A stretch of DNA of 64,000 nucleotides from Artemia franciscana (GCF_032884065.1 NC_088881.1:12613260-12677259); one strand, 5' to 3'; numbered from the stretch's first letter, positions 9,433 through 22,670 are shown. Translations and numbers: made by a program. The notes: generated from the sequence alone by a model not told the origin.

Positions 9433-12196
9433 TATGGCACTTGTGACGAGACGAGAAGAGCTAAGAGCCAAGAGATCATATGGTATGAGCTCTAACAAAA
9501 TTCTATGAATCAATAGATTGATTTAAAAAGGAAAATAAGAGGCTTAATGCCGGTCAAGATTTAAAATAAGAGCTCTGAGTCACAAAGTCCTTCTAAATAT
9601 CAAAATTCATTAAGATCCGATCACCCACTCGTAATTTATAAATACCTAAATTTTTCTAATTTTCCCTCTCCCTTTTGCCTCCCAGATGGTCGAATCTGGG
9701 AAAACGACTTTATCAAGTCAAATTGTGCAGCTCCCTGACACGCCTACCAATTTTCATCGCCCTAGCACGTCCAGAAGCACTGAACTCGCCAAATCACTGA
9801 ACCCCTCCCCCCAACTCCCCCAAAGAGAGCGAATCCAGTACGATTCTGTCAATCAGGTATCAATGACATTTGTTTATTCCATCCACCAAGCTTCATCCCA
9901 ATTCCTCCACTCCAAGTGTTTTTCCAAGATTTCCCCCTCCAACTCCCCCCAATGTCAAAAGATCTGGTTGGGATTTGAAATAAGAGCTCTGAGACATGAA
10001 TTCCTTCTAAAAATCAAATTTCATTACAATCCAATCATCTATTTGTAAGATAAAAATACCCCAATTTTCATGTTTTCCAAGAATTCCGGTTTCCCCCTCC
10101 AACTCCCCCGAAGGTCACAGGATCTAGTAGGAATTTGAAATTAGAACTTTAAAGCACAAGATCCTTCTATATATCAAATTTCATTAAGATCTGGTCACCC
10201 TTTCGTAAGTTACAAATACCTCAATTTTCAAAATTACCCCCCCCCCCAATTCCACCAAAGAGAGCAGATCCGGTCCAGTTGTGTCAGTCACGTCTCTTAG
10301 AAAGGTTTTTATTCTTCCCATCCAGTTTCATCCTGATCTCACCGCTTTAAGTATTTTCTAAGATTTCCGGTCCCCTCAACTGCCCCCCCCCAATTACGCT
10401 TGATCCGGTTGAGATTTAAATTAAGAGATCTGAGTTACGAGGTCCTTCTAAATATGAAGTCTCATGAAGATCCGATCACTCCTTCGTAAGTTAAAAATAT
10501 GTCATTTTTTCTTATTTTTCAGAATTACCCCCCCCCCCCCCCCAATTGAGCGGATCCGTTCCAATTATGTAAATCACGTATGCAAGACTTCTGCTTATTT
10601 TTCCAACCAAGTTTCATCCCAATCCCTCCAATCTAAGCGTTTTCCATCATTTTAGGTTTCCCCACCCCAAACTTTCCCCAATGTCACCAGATCCAGTCAG
10701 GATTTAAAATAAGAGCTTTGAGACACGATATCCTTCTAAATATTAAATTTCATGGAGATCCAATCACCCGTTCGTAAGTTAAAAATACCTCATTTTTTCT
10801 AATTTTTCAGAATTAACCCCCCCCCCCACCCAACTACCCTAAAGAGAGCGGATCCGTTTTGGTTATGTCAATGATGTATCTAGGACTCGTGTTTTTTTTT
10901 TCCACCAAGTTTCATCCTGATCCCTCCACTCTAAGTGTTTTCCAAGTTTTAGGTTTCCCCCTCCCAACTCCCCTCCAATGTCACCAGATCCGGTCGGGTT
11001 TAAAATAAGAGCTCTGAGCCACAATATTCTTCTAAATATCAAATTTCATTGAGATCAGATCACCCGTTTGTAAGTTAAAAATACCTCATTTTTTTAATTT
11101 TTCAGTAATACCCCCCCCCCCCAACTACCCCAAAGAGAGCGGATCCGTTCCATTTATGTCAATCATCTAGCTAGGACTTTTGTTTATTTTTCCCACCATG
11201 TTTCATCCCTGATCCCTCCACTCTAAGTGTTTTCCAAGTTTTAGGTTTCCCCCTCCCAACTCCCCGCCCCCGTCACCAGATCCGGTCGGAATTTAAAATA
11301 AGAGCTCTAAGACACGATATCCTTCTAAACATCAAATTTCATTGAGATCCAATCACCTGTTCGTAAGTTGAAAATACCTCATTTTTTCTAATTTTTAAGA
11401 ATTACTCCCCCCCCAACTACCCCAAAGAGAGCGAATCAGTTCCGATTATATCAATCATGTATCTGGGACTTGCGCTTATTTTTCCCATCAAGTTTCATCC
11501 CGATCCCTCCACTCTAAGTGTTTTCCAAGATTTTAGGTTTCCCCCTCCAACTCCCCCCAATGTCATCAGACCCAGTCGGGATTTAAAATAAGAGCTCTGA
11601 GACACAATATCATTCCAAACATCAAATTTCATTAAGATCCAATCACCCACTCATAAGTTAAAAATACTTCATTTTTCCCAAATTAACCGGCCCCCCACCC
11701 CCCCCCCAGATGGTCAAATCGGGAAAACGACTACTTCTAATTTAATCTGGTCCGGTCCCTGATAGGCTTGCCAAATTTCATTGTCCTAGCTTACCTGGAA
11801 GTGCCTAAAGTAGCAAAACCGGGACTTTAGGTTTCCCCCGTCCAACTCCCCCCAGTGTCATCAGATCCGGTCGGGATTTAAAATAAGAGCTCTGAGACAC
11901 AATATCATTCCAAACATCAAATTTCATTAAGATCCAATCACCTGCTCATAAGTTAAAAATACTTCATTTTTTCTATTTTTTGCAAATTAACCCACTCCCC
12001 CCCAGATGGTCAAATCGGGAAAACGACTATTTCTAATTTAATCTGGTCCGGTCCCTGATACGCTTGCCAAATTTCATCGTCCTAGCTTACCTGGAAGTGC
12101 CTAAAGTAGCAAAACCGGGACCGACAGACCGACTGACAGACAGACCAACAGAATTGGCAATTGCTATATGTCACTTGGTTAATACCAAGTGCCATA
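9433..12196 (+). mobile_element. Inserted element with short TIRs and a ~290-bp tandem array
   Basis: The insert interrupts the second unit of the flanking dimer. Its ends are inverted: TATGGCACTTG at 9433-9443 and CAAGTGCCATA at 12186-12196. The right end also forms a perfect hairpin (CACTTGG at 12172-12178 with CCAAGTG at 12185-12191), preceded by a GACA/GACC-rich tract at 12121-12150. Between lie about nine units anchored by 'aagagctctgag' or variants, near 9568, 9980, 10150, 10424, 10710, 11008, 11302, 11592 and 11886; most are about 290 bp apart. A second module, 'agatggtcaaatcggg', occurs near 9684, 11707 and 12004. Tandem core, GACA tract and 3' hairpin resemble non-autonomous Helentron/DINE-type elements, but the TIRs also allow another DNA-transposon class. 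No transposase is present. Confidence 0.75.
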
Positions 12197-12400
12197 AAAA
12201 TGGATGACATATACTTTGATCAGTTCATCAAGAGCTATCGACTCCTGTCAAAAAAATCTATTTGTTTTAGTTCAAAAGTTGACTTTTTTCCAGTAGCCCA
12301 AGTGTCTAACATCATCACTTAGAAAGGAGCAAAGGATAAACTCTAATTTCTTTACCAAGGAGAAAACTTTTAAAGTTTAAGAGGCACATCTGATACCATT
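12194..12400 (+). repeat. Right part of the split second dimer unit
   Basis: Aligns with 9097-9315 through 'atggatgacatatact', 'tcaaaagttgactttttt' and 'aagaggcacatctgatacca'. Its separation from the left part by about 2.8 kb defines the insertion at 9433-12196. Confidence 0.85.
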
Positions 12401-13300
12401 CCTCTACTGCAATCCCAAGTGCAAAAAACTGAATGATAAAATCAGCTGAAATCACTGACAGAAATTGGTAGAAACAATAGATTTTTGGCCCCAGGCAACA
12501 GTTCTACAAAGCTTTCCAAAATACAATGTCATATTCATCAATCCAGCCTAAGGTCCATACTTTTCCGTAAAAACTGCAGAAGTTAGACCCTTACCACTTT
12601 CTAGGAATAAGCTGAAATCAGGGTGCTAGAAAAAAAACACACACAAAACCAAAGTGTTTGCTCTTGCAACACAATGAAATTTCAAAAATTACTAATGATC
12701 ACGAATGTTAGAATAATTATTTGAAATTTTGCACCCCCCCCCTAAAGTTTCTAAGCCTGAAGCAAGTGCTCCCTCTGCCCCCCTAAGACCATCTTTGCCA
12801 AGGTGGATGAATAGAAAGATGAATAAAGCAATGTGATAGGCCACTACTTTTCAATAATAAGGATAATCATTCAGAACAATTTTAAAGGAGAAGGAATACA
12901 TCCTGTACATAGTTATATTTGACTTTGTTGATATTCAAAAACCGTCATGAGACTAGGCAGAAAACTATTTTGACGGGGCTACTATGTATGCATTACATTG
13001 TTCCTCTCTTGATTACCCTCTTAGGGTAACCTAGTAAAGAACAAATCCTAGCCAATAGTAACCAAAAATTAAAAAAATTTGTAAGAAATAATTGTCAAGT
13101 AAGGGTAGATCCTAACTAATCCTTACACCACATGAATCTAATTCAGGAATGGTCATTATTATTTTGATGAATCTTAATAAGTAAAGTTTGTTGCAGAAAA
13201 AAATTTGTGGGATTTAGCAGTTCATTTATTCCAAGTGACATTACACAGGGGGGTGCTGTAACTTATGGCAGATGCACCACTTATCAGGGTGAGGAATTTA
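12401..13300. other. Non-coding, nothing recognised
   Basis: AT-rich with a short C run near 12735. No exon or element recognised. Confidence 0.4.
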
Positions 13301-13395
13301 AAGCATCAAAACCACGAGCTCTGTCTCTCTGTGGTGACCCAGTGTATTTTATTTGTTATGCACATTATATTAATAAACTGAACTGAACTGAAAAA
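13301..13395 (+). mobile_element. Retroelement 3' end with (ACTGA)n tail
   Basis: The segment contains 'gagctctgtctctctgtggt', 'gacccagt' and 'ttatttgttatgcacatta', then ends in 'aataaactgaactgaactga'. The same 3' end, inverted, is at 47831-47925, where it ends in a (TTGAAC)-like tail. A shared 3' end with a short tandem tail is typical of CR1/L2-type LINEs or the SINEs that borrow their tails. Only the 3' piece is recognisable. Confidence 0.65.
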
Positions 13396-16300
13396 AAAAC
13401 ATATTGGCATGTGTATTCCTCTGACGAGCCCTGATACAAGGTGATCACCTGGGAAAATTTCATCAGACTTGAGGTGCTTTGGCTTGTAGTTGTATAATAA
13501 CTTACATTTATTAATGATGACTTGGCATGAATTAGGACATTTCTTTTTTGCAGATCATTGGGTTATACTGTTTTGTCCATGGTGATTGGATAGATGAGTA
13601 ACAGTAAGACCTTGTTCAAGTGCTTGTTTATCTCAATTGCTAAAGTAATTAAAACTGTTTTTTAAACCAATTAATTACCTTTGATAGTAACTCATCTTGA
13701 GCAACAACAAAATTAACTTTGTCACATGGGATGCAGTGATGTTTCTCCTTTTTTATTCTGCTTTATTTCTAGTCACCACTATTTGGGTACTTAAACATCA
13801 TAAAAAGGTGTTTATGAACTCATTTAAAGGAATTTACTTAAAGAGAAAAGAAGGCAGCCTGAGATGGTAATGCCTATTCTAATAGATATCTTTGTGATAA
13901 TAATCAAATATTATTTGCTAACCCAACTAATCGGGTAAAAACTTGTGTAACCCAACTTTTTTGCCATATCTTGAATGCCTAAAGGGATTGTTACTGCATC
14001 ACTGAGGTCAGTGAGTAATAAAATATAGAACTTGTTACATTGATATTAATTTTAAAAATTCTGATGAAAGGAAAGAGCAAAGTTGTAATTTAAGATGAAC
14101 ATAAATTTCTGTTTGTTTTAAATGAATGAATGAAACTAAACAATAAATGCAAAATATTTCTGAAAAAACTTGAAAACAAACTGGCTTGTGATATTCCTAT
14201 AAATGTGAAAAATTCTGTAAAACTGATGCTTTGCAGAATACAAAACCACCACAGCAAAACAAAAATAGAAACAGGAAAAAATTTAGTGACCTGTAAAAAC
14301 TAAATGAATAATTCATAGTTTTTAATAGTGTTTTACTGGCCATGAAATCAATGACTTTACAACCCAATTTTAACTCTCTCAAAAAGTCAAGAAAGTAAAG
14401 CAATGGCTTTTCAGAATTCTAAAAACACTGGATAGTGAATATCACTAGCCAGTTTGTCTGATACAGTTTTAAAAAAATATGTTGCATGAATCACAAAGAT
14501 GTAATTTTGGTTGTTTTAAGTTTCAACTTTACTCTTTACTTCATCAGCAAAAACTTATTTTTTTTAATGAATTATTGTACCTTTAATAGGTTTTAAAGAT
14601 ATTGACAATAAATCTTACAAGATTCTTTTCAAACTTAGGCAAAGAAAATAATAAAAATAGCATGAGATTTTTTTTAAAAACAGAGAATTATATATAAGTT
14701 TAACTTCACATCTTGCCTAAGCTTTAACTTTGTCCTAAAAATCTGGGATTTAACACAAAAAGAGTCAATGGGGAATCTTGTCAATGATGTGCCAAGGGGA
14801 ACCTCCTTGGCATCTTTGAAGAGCTGCAAATAATAAAATTCATTTATTTGCAAAATTACTTAGAGAATTTAAGATGCTTAGTAAAAAGAATTACAGTAAT
14901 TTCTGTTTTCATTTCTCTGACTTCAACAATTTAGGATAGCTAACCATGCAAGATGAATTAGAGGTTGAAAGAGAGCACATATTACAAAAACTGCTACTAT
15001 TTAATTTGCTGTTACTAACGCCACAAGGCACTGCCTTTGCCACTAGAATAAAGTATCTTAAAAATTAGTCTTCTGTGTACTTTCTATTTTTTCAAATCCT
15101 ATAATTATTACATGATAGAAATTGAAAACAAAAAGGTTGCCTAGACCTCAAAATTTTATCACTGCTCAATGCAGCCTTTAATGCCATTTCCCCCTTTAAA
15201 TCTACAATAAAAATCATGCTTAAATGATCAATAACTTTCAATTGAGCCTTTCAACATTTCTTTAGAATGTTGCCTGCATGCTAATTCTATTGGTAGCAAT
15301 TGAGGGGGGGGGCTATAGTAAAACAGCTATAGTAAGATCGGCTATATAAGGACTATTGATTTAACTAAGTGTCCAGATTGAATATCTCAGAAGATATTTT
15401 GTGAAATGGAAGAAATCAGATCAGATTTTCAATTTATGAGCATGTGCTCATAAGAACTGATATAAGAGCTTTTATTAGGGGTGGGGGAATTTGACAAGGA
15501 TGACAATAATTAACCAAATTGACAAATTTATTCTAAAAAGAGTGAAAGATAAAAAAGGAGGGTGCCAATAAAAAGGCTAGGGGAGAGACCATCAGAAAAA
15601 TTTGCTGGTGATTTTTATTTCCTATCTATTCTCCCAATATGACTCTTGTTTCAACCCATGTGCCTGTAAATTCATTCAACCATGCCAAAAAAAGAACTGG
15701 AGAAATAAGTGATGGGTGAGAGAATACATTGGAATGATATAATTTGGGCTATATATTTACAAATTAGGAGGGGGAATAGAGTATAGTTGGAATACAAGCA
15801 AAATGAGTTAGCTACAAGTTGACTATTCTGTATATTATGAAGTAAGAATTGTTTTCTTACCATTTTTCCCTCTCTATAGGTAATTAACTAGGCATATACC
15901 CTGTCAAGAAGGCAAATTTCTGACACTTAAAAATCAGAAGAAGGTTGACATAGTAGATTGGCAATACCTTCCTAGAGCATGTTTTGGTAAAATTTACCAC
16001 AGTGGTAAAATTCTAGTTTAGTGACTTCTTGCTATTTTGGAAAGGGGTAAGGTTAGGAAAATAAAACTTTCAGAGATGGGTCTACAGGCTAAAGTATATC
16101 CCAGGTACTTTTAAAGTATCAATCTCTGCTCCTTCTCCCTCTAGAGGACCCTGAAACTTGCCTAAATGACAGGTCTATTACCTGTTGAAATTTTGACAAA
16201 TCAACATTTTACCTTAATTTTCAGTTACCAGTTGCCTTTTCTCTGCCTTTAGTTCTGAAAATTCAATTCCTGTTATTTGAGTAGAATTCTGAGCCATATC

Positions 16301-17254
16301 AATGTGTTTTTTTTTAATTTAGGAAATGTGTTTGCATATCTTTAAAACCTAATAAATTGGGATTGAGCAGTCGTGAAGCTGAAAACAATTTTGTTGTACT
16401 TCATTCAAGCAGAAGATTTATTTTGCAAGGTTTCACTTTTAAAACACACATATTTTTAAAGGTCATCAAAGGTTAGGACCCTCTAACCTTAGAATTTTAC
16501 CCATGTTTCTGGCAACTGATTCATTACTGAAATTTTCATTTTCCTAGCTCAACCCCTTTCCAAGATAGTGAAAAATAGATTGTCTAAAATATTTCCACTG
16601 GAGGTTACTCCTCATAAAGCCTAGACTATATATATCCCTAGGCTACATTTTCTGGTTGTACTAGTTTGCATTATCTTACACAAATACACTTGTGCCTAAT
16701 ATACTTTGCACAAGTAGTCTATATTAGCCTAGGCCTAGCCTATGTTACATTGGCTATTAATTTGTTTGATCAATTTTCTAGGAGATAAGTAGAACTTTAC
16801 AACTATCTTTAAAAATTTATATGACTACACAAAAGCTCTTTATTATGTAATTTAATGCTATATTTTGATGCGAGAATATTGAGAACTTCAAAACCTTCTA
16901 AATTTTTCATGTTTTCCTAATTCAAAATCAGCAAATTGATTTCTTCCAGAAAAAGCAAGTTTATTGCAGTGTCATCTAATTACGTTTCCATAGAATAACA
17001 ACATCGAAAACTTCGCATGGTACAATTGAAAATATCTGTTTCAGCCTCTCTTATGGTTAATGGAATTAATAGGACTAGTAAACTAAAAACTGTTGGCTCC
17101 ATTTGAAGATTGAAGTCACCAATATTTTGTTTTAAATCCCTGGGTTCACATTTACGATTTTCACGTACGACATTGATTATTTTCTACGGGTACAATTTTC
17201 TGATTAAATGCATACGATTTTCAAACTGTTGTATCAAATTACTGCAAGTCAATT
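13396..17254. other. Long AT-rich stretch without recognised genes
   Basis: About 3.9 kb with no recognisable element. One weak exon-like piece on the minus strand (about 14758-14829) has acceptor TTATTATTTGCAG and an open frame, but the peptide is unrecognised and two frames compete. I do not call it a gene. Confidence 0.4.
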
Positions 17255-17720
17255 CCACCTATGAATTACGCTCAAATTTGGCTGGGCTAAATAAAATTGA
17301 TATTCCAAAAATGTGACTCTGAAGCTCATAAAGGTCATTAGGTACTCCAAAGCACGTGTAAGATTGACGTGCAATCCTTAAGGAGTGGGGAGGGGGGACA
17401 CTAAATTTATTTGGGATCTTAAGGAGGGCGATAGACACATTAGATCTATGGATAATGTCATTAACGTGGGTATCCCACTTTAAATTTGAAGAAACTGTGA
17501 CGCCAAGTAGTTTAAATGAGGACAGAGAAATTTCAGGAGGGATAGGATAAAGAAAACTGGGAAACAAATCAGCATTATCAAGGACTTAGAGCGGTTAAAT
17601 ATCATGTCTAGATCCAAGGCCTCATTTCCAATGTCATTGAGGATACTCATAGGGTCGCTTGTTAAATTTCTGAAGCGAGTTTCAACAACCGTCAGGTCAA
17701 CTACAAATTTCCATCAGTCA
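17255..17720 (-). pseudogene. LINE reverse transcriptase fragment (Jockey/CR1-like)
   Basis: Read on the minus strand, the segment starts with a degenerate catalytic box (VVDLTVVE, expected form x-D-D-L-T-V-V-E) near 17690-17705. It continues through SILNDIGNEALDLDMIFNRSK to the palm/thumb block KLLGVTVSSNLKWDTHVNDI and the following ARQSYTCFG. This is the usual order in reverse transcriptases of the Jockey/CR1 group of LINEs. The N-terminal RT motifs, endonuclease and ORF1 are missing, and frame breaks occur near 17575. The catalytic aspartate pair is not intact, so it is dead. The exact clade is not resolvable. Confidence 0.8.
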
Positions 17721-17721
17721 G

Positions 17722-18965
17722 GAAATTTCTTCGAGCATTTTTCAGGGGAAGTGGAGTTTATTTTTTGAGGAAGAACGCGGGAGCGTATTTTCCACGGGGG
17801 TATTTCCCGGGGGGAATTTTCCGAGGGGGGTGTAAACACCGGCCACCAGATATATGCTCCTAAGTAATGGCACCTACGGGAGGAATTCCAGTGGGAAGGA
17901 TAAAATTTCAACAGAAAGTAAGGAGCAAAATTAAAGCTTAAATAAACAGAAATTATTACGTATATGGGGAGGGGCTCACTCATCCTCAATACCTCACTCT
18001 CCACGCTGAAGTTTTTTTTAGCAATTTTAAAGAAGCTTCTTATTGTTCTAATTAAACGGCCCTTGTGCTTCAAGAGTCGTTTTTAAAGAATTGTGACAGA
18101 AAGTCAAACTTTAGCGTAAAGAACGAGGTATTGAGGCGGGACCGACCCCCCTCCTCATATTTGTAATAATTTCTGTTCTTTTTAGGTGTTAACGGTGCTC
18201 CTTACTTTCAGTTGAAAAACTGTTTTATTTAAATTTCTGCTCCTTTTTTCAATAATGCCGGGAAATCTGACTTCCCTCCAATGAAAGTTCCCTTTACTCA
18301 TTTAAAATTCCACCATGGTAAGTTTTTCCTACGTAAAATACCCCCTCCCCCCGCCAGAAAATTTCCCGCAGACGATTTCATTCTCGCTAAATAAAGTCTT
18401 CCGAAAATATTCTTGCGGCCGATTCCGCTTGAAAAATTCTTCTTGAAAAAGATTAATTTCTGATTGTTTCTATTATAATACGGGGGATTCCCCCCTCTGA
18501 GCAAATTCTCCCCGTGAAAAATTATCCCATCAGAAATTTCCCCGATCCCTCATAAAAATGTCTGTCTATTCCCCAATAAAAATACTACACGTAAAGAGAG
18601 TCGGCAAAATTCCAACTTACAGACCTTTCCCAGGGGCTATTGGGGGAGGGTCATACTATCCCCCAAAAGCTTAGTATAGACCTTTCAACTATGCCGAACA
18701 AAATGGCTATCTAATAATTTTGATCAGACTTTGGGGGAGGGGGAGGCGTAGGAGCGGAGTCAGTTGTCTTCCAATTTTTTTGTCACTTAAAAAGCACACT
18801 AGAAACTTTTAATTTCCTTTCGAATGAACCCTCTCTGGATATACTAGGACAATCGGTTCGATACTTCCCATGAGGAAAAAAAATAATAAAAAATAAATAA
18901 ACACACATCCGTTGTTTTCCTTCTGGCAAAAAATATAAAATTCCACTTTTTCGCAGATGGGAGTT
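17722..18965 (+). repeat. Diverged palindromic-repeat family member
   Basis: Same block order as the copy at 53832-55553. There is an imperfect palindrome at about 17917-18240 ('aaagtaaggagcaaaattaa' facing 'gtgctccttactttcag'), then 'tattccccaataaa', 'aactatgccgaacaaaatgg', 'cttaaaaagcacactagaaa' and 'tccttctggcaaaaaata' near 18920. It lacks the terminal hairpin part. No coding capacity. Confidence 0.75.
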
Positions 18966-20225
18966 TGAAACCTCAAGTGTATGGTTTTCGGATATACTTC
19001 TAAAATAAAGAACTTGAAATTTGGAGTTTCACATGACACTCTGACCAAGCCCACGCTTTATATTTTGAAATTTGTCCATTAGAGCATTTAAACGATCCTT
19101 AACTTTACGCAGTCGTATAGATGCTCTCTAAAATAATAATTGACTGAAAAAGACCGTTGGAAAAAAATGTTTTGTCCACGAATACTAAATAATTTAAATA
19201 GTAGCCAATTCAACTGAATCTATCACAGAAAGTAATTAAGAACAATTCTGGACAATTTCCATAAGCAAAATGATTCCATTTTAAGCTTCTTTTTAAACTG
19301 TTTCTGGTTTTCATGAATGTGTTATAACGTTCATAACGTTATAAAGTTATGATTTTATGAAATTTTGAGAAGTGTTTAAATATATAAATATTTTAAAATA
19401 CTCAACTCGTGAGAAAATTGGAAATCAAACGCAGCCCCGCTAAATCTGGCTTTTATATTCTTAAACAATTGCATCTTTGTCCTAGATGGCAGTTAATCTA
19501 TACATGTTCTCTTATCCAGGCTAAATTTTAGAATTAAAATTTGTACCGGAGGAACTTGAAAAATTAATGCATGAGCATAAATACATGCTAAGAAACATAT
19601 AAAAGTAATCCCTGGCATTGTGGGGGCTGCTAGGGATTTTTCTTATGTGAGAAGGGAAATTGGGCAAGAAGGGAGAGCAAACAAATCTAATGTATTCAGT
19701 CAGAAATTAAAATTTTCACTCGCTTTAGAGAATTTTACTACGGAGACTATGATTTTCTTGAGGAAAATAGCCCACCTTTGCTCCCGCTTTAGCTACGCAT
19801 ATGAAAAAGTTATTCCTTGGCTTGAGCTTTAGCTGATTCTCGTCATTTTTTGTTTGCAGAGTCCCAGTATATTAAACAGAAAATTTAGACACTGACAATC
19901 TTGTCTAAAATTAAATTTAAAAAAGTAGTACCTCCAAAAGAAACCAATACCATTGCTTCTCTGCAATTTTTGAAAAACTAATAATTTCCAGGAAACAGTA
20001 TATACAATAAAAGATAAAAAAAAATTCGCTAGTAAATGTACAATATCTACCGAATTTACCCGAATTCTGATTACCACACCCGTTTATTAGTACTTAGTTA
20101 TTCTTTAAGCAACTCTATTTTACAATTAATAAATAACCGATTTAAACTGCGATACACCGCTGTGTACATCTTTAAGACCGTCTTTACTAAAGGTAATTGA
20201 TGGATCACAAAATTTAAGTTGCATC
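18966..20225. other. Non-coding, nothing recognised
   Basis: AT-rich region between repeats. It includes the expected 3' flank of GTF2H3 (downstream of 20611 on the minus strand). A candidate AATAAA polyadenylation hexamer on the minus strand is at 20083-20088, but it is about 530 bases past the stop, so the assignment is weak. Confidence 0.35.
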
Positions 20226-20575
20226 GATATGAGAAAATAGTAGGATTTCCGTTAAATAAAAGTAAAAAAGGCAAGTAGTAGTTCAAATAAATACACTTTT
20301 TATATGCAAATTAAACTATTCTCATATTGTACTATGTCTACCATGATAAATAAAACTAGTTGAGTTTTTAGTAAAAAATTTTAATTTAGAAAATGACTTG
20401 AAAATAGTAGGATGTCTGTTAAATAAAAGCCAAAAATGGTAAGCAGTAGTTCAAATAAATACACTCTTTATATGCGAATTAAACTATTCTAATATAGTAT
20501 TATGTCTACCATGATAAAACAAAACTAGTTGAATTTTTAATAAAACTTTAATTTAGAAAATCAAACTGTGAACAA
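20226..20575. repeat. Tandem duplication, ~175-bp unit
   Basis: Two consecutive units share 'agttcaaataaatacact', 'ttatatgc', 'aaactattct' and 'tatgtctaccatgataaa'. The units are about 20226-20400 and 20401-20575. They lie just downstream of the putative GTF2H3 stop codon, so they may be in its 3' UTR or flank. Confidence 0.85.
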
Positions 20576-20610
20576 TATGAATCATAGATACGGTACATAA
20601 AGATAGGAAT

Positions 20611-20689
20611 TCAACGAATGAGACCAGGAGGTAGAGCTCTTTTCTTCTTTGATTTGGGCTGCTGCATTGTGGCTCCTTTGAATATGGAA
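20611..20689 (-). CDS. GTF2H3: Probable last exon of GTF2H3
   Basis: The acceptor TTTTTCTAG is followed by one base completing a split codon, then SIFKGATMQQPKSKKKRALP and a few more residues to a TGA at 20611-20613. Vertebrate p34 ends with a Cys-x-x-[A]-F-K segment after its last zinc ligands and then a lysine-rich tail. SIFKG followed by PKSKKKR fits that position and composition. It lies on the same strand, 8.5 kb beyond the exon at 29195-29330. That exon ends in phase 1 while this one starts in phase 2, so a short exon (about 40 bases, carrying the last Cys pairs) must lie between; I did not find it. The assignment is inferred. Confidence 0.55.
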
Positions 20690-20934
20690 CTAGAAAAAGT
20701 TTTCAGCATAAATAATCAGAAAAGTGTTAGAATCAGACACTTCATATCGCCATAAGACAATTAAGTATTATAGCTCGAAAATTTTGTATAAAAAGCAACG
20801 ACGAGCCAGAAAATAATGCAGAAAGTATTCATTTGGGCGTCCATTTACTTGGACGTCAGATAAATACAGAAAAGGGGCGGTATTTGGGAATAGAATATTT
20901 CTCATTTTCTTGTTACGTATTTAATTTTCCCTGT

Positions 20935-21860
20935 AATTTTTGTTCTCCCGAGGGATAGTATCATCTCTGATGTCTGTGCTGGTGTCAATGGGGGTATATC
21001 CGAATCCCCCATGTGTTGGCGTCCCCCAAGGATCAATTTTAGGTTTTATTGTTTGATCTAATCTCATGCTTCTTAGTGTTCAATAATACGGATGTCTAAT
21101 TTAACTTCTCTTTTAAAACCACTTTCTAAGTAGTATAATAAAGCTAGCAACCTCCTTCACGAAACTAATCGTCCACGAGCTATTACTTTTCTTGATCTTG
21201 AATCACTGTACATTCTTTCGAGTGTATGTTCTACCTTTTCTCGGCTTAATAGTGACCCTCACAGCCCCTTAATATTCTAATGTTTTTTTACCTCTAGTCA
21301 AATAAATTATCATATTGTTTAGATAAATCATATTCAAATTACATTACTCCCTCCGTAAGGTTTGACTTCAGTCGTGTAACAGCGAGTCATATTATACGGA
21401 ATATGATGCCTGAATTAGATCAGGTACCAGACACTATTGAGAAAGAGAATGAAAATAAACAAAAAAACAAATAAAAACATGAGTCATAGCTAAATCTAGA
21501 AATCAATCACAACTTAAATCTACTTTTAGAAGAAAACTTTTTCAAGACCAATTTAGTACTTTTATAAAGTCTAAAACGATAGGATTTTCCAACATTCCAG
21601 ATCCAATTCGTTCCAGACATTCAACCGATTCATTCATTCACTCCGATTCATTCCAGATCCGAGAAGCATCTACAGCATTATAGTCATACAGATTACAAGC
21701 AGCAAAAAGTCAGCAAAAGTCAACATCAAAGGATGCAATAGAATCCGCTTAGTGCGGAAGTAGAAATTCATAATCTCGCACGGTAATCCATTTATTAGAA
21801 TCCCTGTGGCATGGAACTCGTTGCTTATTAGATTCGACTCATACTCATACGAGTTTTAGG
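20935..21860 (+). pseudogene. Decayed LINE reverse transcriptase (CR1/Jockey-like)
   Basis: Near 21000-21050 one frame reads PPCVGVPQGSILG, the fingers/palm motif that precedes the catalytic box in many LINE reverse transcriptases. A stop follows immediately. Around 21780-21830 a frame reads FIRIPVAWNSLL, like the C-terminal R-x-P-x-x-W-N-S-L-P block of the same enzymes. Between them the frames are riddled with stops and short deletions. The order and strand agree, so I treat it as one decayed copy about 0.9 kb long. It lies downstream of GTF2H3's sixth exon within the last introns. Confidence 0.55.
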
Positions 21861-22670
21861 ATTTTCGACAAAGGCCTCCACCATTAAGAGAAGTGTAATA
21901 ATATTTTAATTACATGGCACGTGATCATTGACCTGGTGCAGTTCTCAGGCGGTTAAAAATAAAAAAAGAAGAAAAGAAGCAAATAAGGTGTAACTTATGG
22001 AAAAATATAAAAGAACTTACTAGCATGTGACACATACGGGCGATGTTCGGCAGAAAACTGAAAATAAAGAGATATATTCAAAGAAAGAAAAACACAATAG
22101 GTAATATATCATACATTAAAATAATGCACAGTGGGCAAAACTATCTTTTATGGTATATTTTTATCATGATATTCATAATTTTTTCATTATTTTTATATCA
22201 TGGTTTTATGGTATATTTCATTTCGTATTTTTATATGTTTTTTTGTGGTATATTAATAAATGATAAATTTAGACACCCTGGTAAAACAATCTCTTAGAGT
22301 GTAAAAACGGTCATAGATAAACAATGAATTTTATTCGCTATCATAGTGGATTGTCTAAAAGGCTAGCACCACTAGGAAAGTGGCATTGAGGTAAATGCCC
22401 TCCCCCACCAAGGGAACAAGAAGAAGTTATTTAAAATGAATCGAAAGAGTAAAATTAATTAGTACTTTGACTAAAATCCCGGTAGAAGTGAAAATCATGA
22501 CGGTATTTTTCTCACCCTCCCCCTGGAAATTTTTTTAGGTGGCTCTCCTGTTCTAAATTATAGTCGTATCTGTATTAGAAGCAGGTGCATTTCACACCAC
22601 AGAACTGAATTATAATTTAATACAGAAGGGATAAACTGTCAGCTAGATTTTTTTTACGGTCTATCAGCCT
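21861..22670. other. Non-coding, nothing recognised
   Basis: Very AT-rich sequence rich in 'tatattttt'-like runs. No element or exon recognised. Confidence 0.4.

Noticed and set aside
9686..10048. 120-codon open frame.
   Set aside because: It runs through the ~290-bp tandem array of a mobile element; neighbouring units do not keep the frame.
9433..12196. Tandem array considered as a CRISPR array.
   Set aside because: Units are about 290 bp and repeat throughout, with no short repeats separated by unique spacers, in a eukaryotic context.
14758..14829. Minus-strand acceptor with open frames (LFKDAKEVPLG or LQRCQGGSPWH).
   Set aside because: Two frames compete, no homology is recognised, and no partner exon was seen nearby.
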